Shown: positions 29,591-40,099 of the stretch, piece by piece
How the letters are laid out: each line of letters begins with the position of its first letter
How positions within the stretch are numbered: the first letter of the stretch is position 1
Source: Pyropia yezoensis
Lineage: Eukaryota; Rhodophyta; Bangiophyceae; Bangiales; Bangiaceae
Length of the DNA stretch: 64,000 nucleotides
Assembly: GCA_009829735.1 (NCBI GenBank)
Contig: CM020620.1
Location: 23,968,020-24,032,019, forward strand
Reading direction: 5' to 3'
Made by a program: the position numbers and the translations under genes
The notes under the pieces: generated by a model
What the model was told of the DNA's origin: nothing
What the model saw: only the letters and a program-made list of their open reading frames with translations
The model's database searches: none

Positions 29591-31284
29591 TGCTCCTGAT
29601 GCCTCCGTCGGCACACGCCGCGGGCTCGTTTGTGGTTCTCGTGGTCGCTGGGGACTTTTGTCCTGTCCTCCCGCTGTCCACCAAGACGAGGCGCCCACCA
29701 AGAGGCGCCCTGCGCCCTGGTCATCCGTTCAGGATGATCAGGGCGGAACGAGGGGACAGGACAGCGAGGACTGGGGGCGCCAGGATTTGGCGGTGCGTCT
29801 GGCATGGGGGGGTAAGACAGCGGGGCTCTTGGGCATCAGCAAGGGGGGGGGAGGGGGGGTGGGGGGGGGGGTGGAAGGGGTGGGCTCGACCGCCGGCGCT
29901 GCCCTTGGCCGGTCGCCGCCGACGGGGCCCGGCTCCCTGCGTGCAACGGGCACCGCCGCGGCCCCCCGTCATGGCAACCCGCAGCAGGTGGCGGGGGTGG
30001 GTGGCGGGCACACCAGCGTGCCCCCCCTGGCCCGGTCCCCGTTGAGCCCTCCCCTCCTCCTTCCCCCCCGCCCCCCCCTGTCTGGCCGCCGCCCCCCTCG
30101 CCGGCAGCCGCCCCCCGCAACGCTCCCGCACGCCACCCTTCCTTGTCTGGCTTGCCCCCGTGTGGCCGACGGCGCCTCCCAACGACGCCGTCAGACCACC
30201 GGCAACGTCCCCGCAGCCGCCGGTGGGGGGGGGAGGGGGGGGCCGGCGGCGCGGCGCTGCGGCTGCCGCCGCGCGGCCTGGGCGGCCAGGTGGGCCTGCT
30301 TTTTGCCGTTGCCGTGGTGGTGCTGGTGGCGTGAGATGCGCGGCGCGTCGCTGTGGGTGGCGCCCCGGACGGGGGGGGGGGGGGGGACGGGGGGGGGGGA
30401 GGAGGCGGGGGTGGCTGTGGCCGGTCGGGTGGGATGGGGGGGGGCGGGGGGGGGGGGGTGCCGTCTGGTCCGTGCGGTGGGCGCGTCGTTGGGGGGGGGC
30501 GGGTTGTCGGGCCCGCCCAGCAGCTGACGGCAAGACCAGAAGGGGGGGGGGGGGGGGCGCGATGGTGGGGACCCCACCGCCGCCGCCCCCCGCCCCCGCC
30601 GCCGCCGCGGTGCGCGGGCGGCGACGGCGGCGGCGGCGGGCGCGGGCGGCGCGGTGGGCGGCCGCCGCTGCGGCGGCTGCGGTTAGTGCTGGCGGCGGCG
30701 TCGGTGGGGGTGGGCGAGGCCGCCGCCGTGGGGGGGGGCGGCGGCCTGTGGTCTGCGCTCCCGTCGCTGCGGCGGGTGCTGCCGTGGGGCGCGGGGGGGG
30801 GGGGGGGGTGGCCGCAGCGGCGCCGCCGCGGCTGACGGCGCCGCGGAAGCGCGAGCTGCCGCTGACGACGGGCCTGCGCAGCAGCCGCCGCCGCGCGTGG
30901 GGCGGCGCTCCCGCATTGGACCGGGTGGACGAGGAGCCCGGGGTGGCGGGCGAGCCGGCGCTCGACACGGCCCGCCCCCGACGGGGGCGACTGGGACACC
31001 CCGCCGGGGCACCCCCCCGGCGACCGGCCGTCGCCCGTGGCGGCGGGCTGGGGCGGCGACGCGCGGGTGTCGCCCCCCCCGTCGCGCCGGCCGTCGCCGT
31101 CGCCGTCGCCTACGGCGGTGACCCCTCCCGACGGGCAGCCCCTCTCCGTCGCCCCCGTCGCCCTCCCCCACCCCGACGGCCACCCCCGTTGGCGCGACCG
31201 CCCCGCCTCCGCGGCCGCCGGCGCCAACGGTGGCACCCTACCGGGGCTACACCCCCGCGAGGTCACCTCCCCCGGGGGCGGTCA
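29281..31284. other. G-tract-rich region right of the gap
   Basis: It contains a long run of G (about 29560-29590) and many G8-G15 tracts. A calmer stretch at about 29595-29830 has nearly normal composition, but I see no recognisable protein in it. From about 30540 to 31280 the + strand is Arg/Ala/Pro-rich and could be the unresolved 5' part of the methyltransferase-like gene. Confidence 0.5.
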
Positions 31285-31664
31285 ACGTCCCGCACCTGTC
31301 GCTCATGACGTACCAGCTGGTGATGGGCCTGCAGCCGGGGGTGCGGTCGATTGTGGACCTCCCCTGCGACGCGACCGCCGCGTGGATGCCGTCGGTGCTG
31401 GCGCGCCTCGTGGACGAGGTGCCCGCCCTGTTCTACACGTGCGTGTGGGCGGGGGGGGGGCGGGCCGCGCGGGAGGGCGTCCCCGCCGCCGCGCTGGCGC
31501 TCTCCTGGGGGGGGTTCCCCGGGTGGAGCCACCGCGCCGTGTGGCGCTTTTTTCGGGCGCTCCCCCCGTCGCACAACACACGCGGCCAGCCCGCGGCTCC
31601 CCGCCGTACCCACTTTGGCACGTCACCCCGCTCCCCCTCCCCCCCGGCACGGCCCCTGCATTGA
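31285..31664 (+). CDS. Methyltransferase-like fragment (partial gene)
   Basis: A segment of about 125 residues that begins near NVPHLSLMTYQLVMGLQPG and runs through GVRSIVDLPCDATAAWMPSV and DEVPALFYTCVWAGGG to a TGA at 31664. The VDLPCD...WMP block followed by LFYTCV resembles motif I and post-I of a small class I SAM-dependent methyltransferase subgroup (usually D-x-P-C-G, then Y-x-G-V-D). The Gly of motif I is Asp here, and the acidic end of post-I is missing after the V, possibly because an intron starts at GTGTGGGCG. The upstream part is not resolved, and the gene converges on the minus-strand gene to its right. Tentative. Confidence 0.35.
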
Positions 31665-31679
31665 CGACGGCCGCCATGG

Positions 31680-33155
31680 AGACTGCCGCCGCGCCCACCG
31701 CAGCCACCTCCTCCGCCCCTGTAGAGACACCGACGGCGGCGCCGTCTGCGCCGGCGACTGACGGCCTCAGCAGCGGTGGCAGCGGCGCCATAGTCTCCAT
31801 GGTCGACGAACTCTGCTTCCCGTCGGTTGGCACGGGCAAGGGCGTTGGCGCTGCTGGTGGGTTGGCCGCAAGTGGGCTGACCTCGTCCACCAGCTTGGCA
31901 CGGTAGACGCAGGTCAGCTCGGTCGAGTTGTGGACAACGACCATGTACGTACTTGAACGCCGAAGAGAAGCGAAGCAGGCCGGCGGTGACGGTGCGGTCC
32001 TCCTGCAAAAGCGCAACGGTTGTGCCGGCAGGAAAAACCCGCGCCGCGCCGCCGCCGCACACGCGGCCCGACGTCTCGACACCCACCCAAAAGTCGCTCA
32101 GCAGCTCCTCGAGTTGTCTGACCGAGTCGGGCAGCGGCAGGCCATGGCCTTCGAGCGCCGACGCGGCAGCCACAAAGATGAGCCCCGCTGGTCCGCCGGT
32201 ACCGTCTTGGACGACGTGAGCAGCAGCCCCCCGTCGGCAGGGTCGCACACCGACACGTCCATGGCCGTCGTCTGGTGGCGCAGGTACACCGTGGACACGG
32301 TCGGCGGCGGAATGGGCGACGTGGGCACCTCCGTGCCGGCCGTCAAGGAGGGGGGCAGCGAAAAGGTCGACGGGAAGGCAAGCGGAGAGGGCCCCCCATC
32401 GTCATTGGATGTGTGCACAATCGTCGTCGGGCACGCGCCCCCCGACGGAATGCGCGCGGTGTAGGTGCCCGCAAAGTCGGTGGCGGAGAAAACGCGGGAG
32501 GTGGTGGGGAGGGTGGCCCCGCCTCCGCCGCGGACGCCGCCGCCGTCGCTAGTTGCAGACGCCACATCCCCGCATGAGGCCGCGGCTCCGCCGTCACCAC
32601 TGCCGCTGCCGCCACGGCCGCTGCCGCCACCCCCAGCCGCCAGACACACATTTTGCGGGGGGGCACAGCCGCAACCCCCAGCCGCCAGACACACATTGCG
32701 GGGGGGCACAGCCGCAACGAGCGATGCGGTCGCCGCCGCTACCGCCGCCGCCACCGCCGCCGCCAATGCCACCGCACCGAGACCGGCTAGTCAACCGCCG
32801 TGCCTGAGCAACTGCCGCGACCGCCGTGCCTGTCACAACTGCCGCGACCGCCGCGACCGTCTCTGGAGGCCATACGAGCGCCGCGGGAGAGCGAGGGGGG
32901 GGGGTGAGTGGAGAGGGGAAAGGGCACTTGGCCGCCGCAACCCCCGCGGCGGAGAGCGGCAAACGCCTTGCAAGTGCCTACATAGCGCGCTTGAGAGCGC
33001 CTGCACGGCAACCGCCTGGCAGGTGGGCGAGCGGGAGAGGGGCGACGCCCCCGCCCTCCCGCCGCGTGGCCACCTCGGGGCGGCAGGGGGCGGAGAGGGG
33101 CGCCGCCGAGGCCCCGTAGGCACCTGCAGAAAAGCGCGGCTCCGCGATGGACATG
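31680..33155 (-). pseudogene. Unrecognised gene with two frame breaks
   Basis: I do not recognise the family. Three consecutive minus-strand segments in different frames look like one protein. The first (about 32500-32205) carries FSATDFAGTYTARIPSGG and STVYLRHQTTAMDVSVCD. The second (about 32215-31950) carries GLIFVAAASALEGHGLPLPD, EELLSDFWVGVETSG and VALLQEDRTVTAGLLRFSSA. The third (about 31945-31850) carries YMVVVHNSTELTCVYRAKLV. The second break falls on a tandem GTACGTAC (plus-strand about 31945-31952), as if GTAC had been duplicated. The first is a one-step slip near 32200. A possible first exon starts at 33152 (MSIAEPRFSA) with donor CAGGTGCC. Pseudogene, assembly errors or tiny introns could all explain it. 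Confidence 0.4.
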
Positions 33156-34247
33156 GTCCACCCGGCACGTGACAAGGTCACGGAAAAATGATCCTCAAAA
33201 AAACGCCCTCGATTCGTCCCCCGGTGCCGCGAGAACCCCCACTAAATGCAAGCACAAGCCTTGTACAGTATGGTCATCGGTAGGAGAACTGAAAAGACGA
33301 AAGGAAATACAGGGCGTATGGTACCGTACGAGGGGGTCCACGACACAGTGCGTTGCCAAAAACCTCTGAACGTGACGATGGACGGCGGCGGCGGCAGCTG
33401 GCCGCCGCCCGCGCGGGATGGACGGGGGCCCCCAAAAACCGCCCTCCTTCCACCACCGCCGCTCCAGCCGCCGCTGCCGCTGCCGCCGCCGCTGCCGCCG
33501 CCGCCACCGCCGCCGCACCCGCCCCCGGCGCGGTTCACTGCCGCCCGCTGGCTGCTGGGTGCCCAAAAGAGGGGGGGGTGCAGGTGGGTGGAGGGGGCGC
33601 CCCGCCACAAGCGCGGCGGCGGCGGCGGTGGCGGCGGCGGCGGCGGCGGCGACGTTAGATACCGGCAGCAGCGGCAACCGGGGCGTGGCGGCGGCAGCGT
33701 CTGCACCAGCAGGGGGGACAACAGGGAGGCAGCGTGTGGCGGCGGCGACCGGGCCACGCGGGGGCGGCGCCCAACGGGGGGCACGCCCCCCCTGCCGAGC
33801 CCCCCCCCCCCCCCCCCCCCGCCACCCCAAGCGCCGCGGCGGCGTGCCGCCGCCGCCGCCGCAGCGACCGGTGAAGAGCCGCCGCCGGCGTCGCCGGGGC
33901 CACCCCCCTGACGCCCCCCCCCCCCCCCCTAGGGGCACGTGCGGGGGGGGCAAAAAAAAAAAAAGGAAAAAACAAGAAGAAATAGGGAGCGGGGGGGCAC
34001 GCCCCCGCCCATCCGCATGGCGCCCCAGCGGCGGCGGCGCGCCGGCGGCGGCGCGCTGGCGGCGACGCGCACCCCCCCGGCGGTGGCAACAGGCGTGGCG
34101 CCCACCCCCGCGCGGGTGCAGGGGGCGGGGGAGCGCGCCGCCAGGCGGGCGCGTTTCCCAACCCCCCCCCCCCCGCCCCCCCCCCCCACCCCCCCATCCC
34201 CCGTCCCCCCATCCCCCGTCCACCACCCCCCCCCCCCCCTCCCCCAC
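33156..34247. other. Low-complexity region, no supported gene
   Basis: About 33180-33380 is a low-GC patch. The rest is GGC/CCG repeats and long C-tracts (for example 33798-33822 and 33915-33930), followed by an A-tract (about 33950-33975). The open frames are simple-repeat translations. The stretch near 34260-34340 may hold the last residues of the HIT gene in another frame. Confidence 0.5.
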
Positions 34248-34757
34248 CTACCACCGCGCCCGAGCGGCTGTGCTGTGCGGGCCACGGCGGTCACCCCCCC
34301 CACGTGTCGCGGACGACCCGCTCGACGGCGTCCACGTACCCCCCCCCCCCCGTCGGCGCGCCACGCCGCGAGCACCGCCGACGCGCGGGCGAGCCCCCCC
34401 CCCCCCCCCCCCCCCCCCGGGCGCGGAGCCGCCCCCCCCCCCCCAGGGGGGGCGGCCGCCGCCGCCGCCGCCGCCGCCGCCACCGCAGCGGCGACGGCTG
34501 CCAGCCGGTCGGCGACGCCCGGCAGCCGGCTGGCGGCGGCGACGGGGGCGGCGGCCGCCAAGGCGGCGGCCACCGCGGGGGGGAGCGCCGGCAGGGGGGG
34601 GTCCCCCCCGCCGGCGGTGCCCGCCACGCCCCGCTGCGGCGGCGGGGGTGGGTGGCGCCACCCCACCGACGGCGGTGGGGCGGCCGTGGCCGCCGCGGGG
34701 GGGGGGGGGGGGTGCCGCGGCCGCCTCCCCGTCAGTGGCGGCGGCGGCCCCGTCCAC

Positions 34758-34788
<31 letters not shown>

Positions 34789-35429
34789 GCGGCGGCAGCG
34801 GCGGCGGCGGCGGCGGCGGCGGCGGCAGCGTCGCCGTCGGCCGTGAGGGCGGCGGCAGCATCCCCATCCGCGGCGGCAGTGGCGGCGGCGGCGGCGGCGG
34901 CTGCGGCGCCGTCGGCAGCGGCGGCCGCGTGCGGCGGGGGGACCCCCCCACCGGGGAGGCTACCGGCGGGGGGGGCCCCGCCCGGCGGCAGCGGCGGCGC
35001 CCCCGTCGGCAGGGACGCTGGCGGCGACGCGCGCACGGGAAGGGGTGGCGGCAGCGGCGGCGGCAGCGGCGGCGGCGGCGGCGGCGGGGGTGGGGGCGCG
35101 CAGCGCGCCGCCTTGTGCCGCCGGCAGCAGGCGACGGAGCAGTAGGGGGCGCGGCACGCCGGGCACTTGTACTTTGGGCTCCCCCGCCCGCAGACGGCAC
35201 AGGGGGGGGGGGTGCCGTCGGCCGCGGCGACGGGCGGCGGGGGGGAGGGGGCATGGTGGTTGTGGGCGTTTGGATGACGGCGGGGGGGGCGTTCGGGGGG
35301 GGGGGGGGGCAGGGGGGGCGGCGAGGAGGGGGGGCGGGCGGTGGAGGGGGGGGATGGGGTACGCGACGGCGAGGGTGCGAGGGCGGGTCGGTGGAATGCC
35401 GGCGGGGCGCGTTCGGATCCGTACAACAT
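34248..35429 (-). CDS. HIT-type zinc-finger (zf-HIT) protein
   Basis: The only recognisable domain is a zf-HIT finger at about residues 77-110. It has CAVCGRGSPKYKCPAC followed by APYCSVACCRRHKAARC, with the eight Cys/His ligand pattern and the KYxCPxC...YCS core of the family. HIT fingers occur in box C/D snoRNP assembly factors (BCD1/ZNHIT6, ZNHIT3) and in chromatin-remodelling subunits; which one this is cannot be decided. The N-terminal 76 residues are Pro-rich, starting MLYGSERAPP at the ATG 35429. After the finger the frame is Pro-, Ala- and Gly-runs (an Ala run of more than 20), with no second domain. The C-terminal half is probably not correctly modelled; a plausible end, RYVDAVERVVRDTW, lies in another frame near 34300-34340. 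Confidence 0.65.
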
Positions 35430-35975
35430 TGGGGGTCGGGTCAGATGTACAGTACATAGCGGGAAACGTTACAAGCGGGGGCGGCGGCGTGATCCACGCC
35501 GATCGCGCGTCAACGCCGTCCGATGGCAAAGTTTCCTTTGCTCCCAATGCTGGTCCGTCCTGCGCGGACTTGATCTGTGCAAAAGGGAACGGCCTCTGGG
35601 AGCCCAGTTGCTCACGTCTGCTTGTGAAAGTGCCGTAACACGATTGATCAAAGACCGGCTTGAGGCTATCGCGAATGTAGTTGATGAGTGGTTGTTAAGA
35701 AAGTGATGAATCTCGGCGAGCCGGGCCGCTTGTGGCCGTTGATGGCTCTCTTCGACCGAGAGCTGCGGTGGAAGGGAGCAAGGGAGGTGGTGCTCGCCCG
35801 TGTGCTCCCCCGTGCGCTCGCCTGTGTGCTCCTCCTCGAGTCCCCGCGTCCGCCACCCATCGCCTGGTATCGTGACCGCCGACGGCCACCCCCTTACGCC
35901 TCGGCGCTTCAGGGTTGCTGCATCAAGTCGTCTTCTTTGCCCCCATCTAACCTCCCCATTTTTCCGCGCGACGCC
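35430..35975. other. Divergent promoter region between HIT and RUS genes
   Basis: About 550 bp between divergent starts, with lower GC at about 35430-35720. The RUS frame is open upstream to an alternative ATG at 35706. No separate gene is recognised. Confidence 0.45.
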
Positions 35976-38330
35976 ATGGACGGATCAAGCCGGTCCCCAC
36001 TGATGGGCGCCTTTGCCGCCGCCCCCGCCCAGGTGGTGTCTTCCCTGCGGCGGCCGCGCCACCCCGCGGCGCTGCGGCGGCCGCGCCACCCCTCGGCCAC
36101 CAGCCGCGGCGGTCTGGATCGGGGGTCTTCCCCCCCCCTGGTGGCCACCACCGCCACCCGCCCCGCGACGACGCTCCCCCGCACTGCTGCCAACCCGTCG
36201 TCGCGCACGCTCGTCTCCCCCCTGCGGACACCCTCCCTTGAACGCGGCGGTGGCGATGGCCTGGGCGGTCCAGATCGTGGCCGCGGCCGCGGCCGCATTG
36301 CCCTGGCGTGGCTGCGCGAGGAGGGGGACCTCCCCTCCGTGCTGTCCGCCGCAAAGAACGCCGCCAGCCGCCCGATTGCGGTGGCCCTGCCCGCTGATGC
36401 GGGGCGCTTCAGGGCTGAGGCCACTCGGACTGGAATGGAGCTGCATGTGCTGGGGTCTGCCGAGGCGGTTGTCCAGTCGGCCGTTTTTTTGGGCGCCAAG
36501 ATCATTGCCTACGGGGTGCACGAGTCGCCCGAGCGCCGCCGCCAAGAGGCCGTGCTGTCGGCCGCGGCGTCAAAGAGCGTCGTATCCCTGCGGCCTGTCT
36601 TTCTGCCGGGCAGTGACTCGCGGCTGTCAGTCCCGCTGCTCGGCGCGCTACTGGCAACGGCAGCCACGTCTGGGGGGGTGCTTGGGGCTGCGCCGGAGGG
36701 CAGCCTTTCGGCGGACAGCGCGGGTCCACCGGCCATGTGGGAGGTGGCGGAGAATGGGTCCCGCAAGGATTACCGTTTTGACGCTGACGGTCAGTTGATG
36801 GCGGGCACCATAGTGGACACGCGGAGCCCACGGGAGAAGATGAACGACTTGCTCACGAAGCTGTTCCTCCCCGACGGCTACCCCGCGACTGTTACTTCTG
36901 AGTATTTGAGCTTTAGCAAGTGGCGTGGGGTCCAGAACCTGGCTTCGGCGGTGATGGCCGTGGTCTCTACGGAAGCACTGCTTTTCGGGCTGGGCCTGGG
37001 CAAGGCCACTGTGGCGTCAGCAGCGGCGGCGCAATGGATTCTCAAGGACGGTGCTGGGTACGTAGCTAAGGTGTGGTATGGCAGCGTGGCGGGGAAGCTC
37101 ATCGACACGGACCCCAAGTCGTACCGCCTGATGGCCGACGGACTCGAGGACGTGGGCGGCGCCCTTGAAATTTTGACGCCTCTCTTCCCAAACTATTTCT
37201 TGGCGCTCGCGTCGTTGGCGACAGCGCTCAAGGCGGTGGCGGGTATGACCGGTACTGCGACGCGACACTCCATCTACCGGAGCCTGGGGCGGGCGCGGCA
37301 CAATGTGGGTGAGATTGCTAGCAAAGGCGAGTCCCAGGGGGTGGTGCTCAAGTTGGGCGGCCTGGCCATGGGACTAACAGTGTCTTCGGCGATTGGGCAG
37401 CGCTACTTTTTGTTGCTCTCGACCTACTCCGCTTGTGCGGCCATCCACCTCGCGGCCAACTGGCAAGCCATGCGGTGCGTGCAGTTCACGTCCCTCAATC
37501 GGCAGAGGAGTGCCATCGTTATGAATGCCTACCTTGATGCCGTGCTGTCTGCTGACGCTGCCGCCGCACAGACGCCGCCGCTGTCGCCGCCTTCCCACGA
37601 TCACCGCAGTGGCGGTCCGTTGACTGCTTTTCTCAACGTCCTGCATGTACCTTTCCCTTCGCGCGGCCGCCGCAGCGCTCGCGAGCGCGGCCGACCGTCG
37701 TCGCCTGTCATTGTGCCCGACCCGCGGGCCGTGAGCGGTGTAGAGCGCATCCTTCTTCCTCCCTGGGTAGGCTGGCAGCCGTCCATTGTGCTGGGTGCGT
37801 CAGTGGCGGCAGCGTGCCCCAGTCGCTCTTCGTTTACGACGGCCACGACCACTTTCCGGGGCGAGCGCTGGTTTGCCGTGGCGGGCTCTAACGATGCAGC
37901 GGCCCCCGCTTCTGCCGTTTCGTCGGCATCAACTTCTGCGTCGGATACCGGGACAGATCAGACAAGGACGCAGGTGAATAGCCCGCCGACTGCCACCACA
38001 ACTGTCACCACGACGACAGGGAACGAAGCGCCCGTCCGTCGCCGGCGTCGGCCTTCGACTTCATCGTTAAAGGCGGCAGCAGCAACACGGGGGGGTGTAC
38101 TCAATGTGGTTTTTCACCGGGACGCCAGCGACGACGACAAGCTCCGCGCCTTTTTCTTTGCGCAGGTCCACGCCCGTACCCCTACGTCAATGGGCGAGCG
38201 AGAGCGGATGGACACAGCTCTGGCGGTGTCGCGGCGCCACTTTGGGCCGTGGCTGGACGCTGCCCGGTCTGCGGGCTGGGAGGTGTCCTACCCGATGCTG
38301 GGCGACGGGCCTGCTCGGCTGGCGTGGTAG
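35976..38330 (+). CDS. RUS (root UVB sensitive) / DUF647 family protein
   Basis: A 784-aa protein of the RUS family. Land-plant members act in plastid-linked UV-B and vitamin B6-related processes; the biochemical activity is unknown. The core DUF647 region, about residues 285-520, begins LFLPDGYPATVTSEYLSFSK. It includes WILKDGAGYVAKVWYGSVAG, DTDPKSYRLMADGLEDVGG, TRHSIYRSLGRARHNVGEI and ASKGESQGVVLKLGGLAMG, all family hallmarks. The extreme C-terminus (about 705-784) has the RUS tail ending AGWEVSYPMLGDGPARLAW. The N-terminus is rich in Ser, Arg and Ala without acids (MDGSSRSPLMGAFAAAPAQV), as expected for a plastid transit peptide. It contains a short duplicated LRRPRHPAA unit. Residues about 105-240 form an extra segment I do not recognise. 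An in-frame ATG at 35706 would add 90 residues; 35976 is preferred because it opens directly into the transit-like sequence. Confidence 0.9.
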   Translation: MDGSSRSPLMGAFAAAPAQVVSSLRRPRHPAALRRPRHPSATSRGGLDRGSSPPLVATTATRPATTLPRTAANPSSRTLVSPLRTPSLERGGGDGLGGPDRGRGRGRIALAWLREEGDLPSVLSAAKNAASRPIAVALPADAGRFRAEATRTGMELHVLGSAEAVVQSAVFLGAKIIAYGVHESPERRRQEAVLSAAASKSVVSLRPVFLPGSDSRLSVPLLGALLATAATSGGVLGAAPEGSLSADSAGPPAMWEVAENGSRKDYRFDADGQLMAGTIVDTRSPREKMNDLLTKLFLPDGYPATVTSEYLSFSKWRGVQNLASAVMAVVSTEALLFGLGLGKATVASAAAAQWILKDGAGYVAKVWYGSVAGKLIDTDPKSYRLMADGLEDVGGALEILTPLFPNYFLALASLATALKAVAGMTGTATRHSIYRSLGRARHNVGEIASKGESQGVVLKLGGLAMGLTVSSAIGQRYFLLLSTYSACAAIHLAANWQAMRCVQFTSLNRQRSAIVMNAYLDAVLSADAAAAQTPPLSPPSHDHRSGGPLTAFLNVLHVPFPSRGRRSARERGRPSSPVIVPDPRAVSGVERILLPPWVGWQPSIVLGASVAAACPSRSSFTTATTTFRGERWFAVAGSNDAAAPASAVSSASTSASDTGTDQTRTQVNSPPTATTTVTTTTGNEAPVRRRRRPSTSSLKAAAATRGGVLNVVFHRDASDDDKLRAFFFAQVHARTPTSMGERERMDTALAVSRRHFGPWLDAARSAGWEVSYPMLGDGPARLAW

Positions 38331-40099
38331 GCTGCGAGGCGGCGCCGAAAGGGGTTTGTCATGCGGGTTGAGGAAGCGGCCATTGAGTGTGTGGTCGTGC
38401 GGGGGGGGGGAGAGGATGTGGTGAGCTGGAGTGGCGGGGCGTGGTAGCATTAGCAGGGCCCCGCATCGTGCGCGTGGCCTGTGACACAGGCAACGGCTCG
38501 TATCTATGGCATGGCATGGTGTTGGGTTGTCGGTCTTGGGGAGCGGTTGAGTTGAAAGTACCCTCTTGCTTCGTCCCAGTCGAGAACTTCTCGCTGGCGC
38601 GTCCTGTCTGCACGGGCAACCACGCTTCCCGTTCTCAACACCAGGGTGCTGACTCGAGCGCGTATGAGCCGGGTGGCGGCGTCTCGCTCGATGTTGGATT
38701 GTGTCTGTCGCTGCGATCAGCTCTGGGTGGCGTATGAGTCCTGTTGGTCCTGCGGCAGGACCAGGCAGCGTTGGCTGGCGACCTTTCATGATCGCAGGGG
38801 CAGGCGGCGGGGGGGTGGGGGGGACACATGATACAGGACCACAAGCCCGCGGGGTTCTCTTTCTCTGTGCCTCTCGACCGAACAGCTCGTGGCCTGTGCT
38901 GGGAGGTCTTCAGACCCCGTCATCAGGCTCTTCGAAACACGATGTAATTATTTTCTGTTGACTAAAGTGCCAGTTGCCACCTGTCATGCGCCTCGCTCAT
39001 GAGCAGCCATCATGTCCAGCGCAGTCTACTGTTCTGGTCTACCGCCCACCGCGCACGTCTCGCGTCGCCAGCCGCTGTGAACGAGACCGCAGAGCCTGCC
39101 GTTTTCTCCCGAGATGGGTCGGTGTGTGGGGTCGTCCCAGTCCTTCCGCTGGACGTCTCCTCCGTGGAACTGTGGGCCCACCGCCACAGGCTTTGCGTTG
39201 CAGTCCGGCTGGTCCGAAGCGGGACCAGCCACGGCACGGTCTGGTACCGCCTGCAGGCCCCGCGCGGAAGCTGGCGCGCGGCAGCTGCAGCGCGGGGCGG
39301 CAGCTGCCGCGCGGGCGGCTGTCATCGAGGTTGCAGCGGCAGTGCCCGTCTCTCCACAACTCCTTTCGTTGGCTATGTGGCACACCCCCAGCCTGTCCCG
39401 GCCAGATCTGGCAACCTCTGTGGCGCATCCCACGCCCCCTCCGACGGCGCTGTCATCGCCCCGTCGTCTGACGCGGCTGCTGAGGGGGGGGGAGGGCGGC
39501 TGGGTGGGAGTGGTGCAGTATTTACTGCACATGCCCTCCTGCTGTCCCCCTAGACCCGATGGCGTCGTTGGACGTGGTGCCCCCGCGCGAGTGGCGCTGT
39601 GTTCGGCCATCGGCAGCCCTCACGTGTCAGAGCCGGCGGACTGCCTCTGCCAGGGAGGCTGCCCGCGGATGCGCATGGCGGCGGCCGCGGCATGGCACCC
39701 GGGGAGGAGCACGTGTCGTACGGGAAGCGCGTGCCGCAGGGGGAAGGCGTGCCCTACTGCTAGCAGTCGCTGCCCGTGGCGCGCAGGGCGGGAGGGAGGC
39801 TGGCGGGGGGGGGCGGACGCGGGGGTGCCACCGACCGGTGCGTTTGTTGGGCGTGAGATCTTCACGGAGGGGCCGTCGTGCCGAGGTGGGCGCGAGCGTC
39901 GATGGTATTTTATGTCAAACGGAGGGCAGTGCGGTCGACGTTCATCGGCCTCAGCATCTTCGGACGTTAGCGTTGAGTTGTTCTTTCCCCCACCGCCCTC
40001 ACGTTTTAGTCCCCGGCGTTGCCTCCACCGCTGGTCGCGTCGCACCGCCGGTTTCCCCAACCTCTGCTGCACCCCCCGCCCCCCCCCTTCTCGATCACC
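38331..40099. other. Intergenic region, no supported gene
   Basis: About 1.8 kb of more balanced composition. Open frames of up to 330 codons exist on + (from about 39114), but the translation is rich in Arg, Ser and Cys with no domain, so I leave it out. It should include the RUS 3' UTR and the promoter of the next gene. Confidence 0.4.

Noticed and set aside
27372-30527. 1051-codon plus-strand ORF and its minus-strand counterparts
   Set aside because: They run through the 500-N gap and G-tracts; there is no real protein sequence.
33418-35145. 575-codon plus-strand ORF opposite the HIT gene
   Set aside because: Pro/Arg/Ala runs only; the minus strand carries the recognisable zinc finger.
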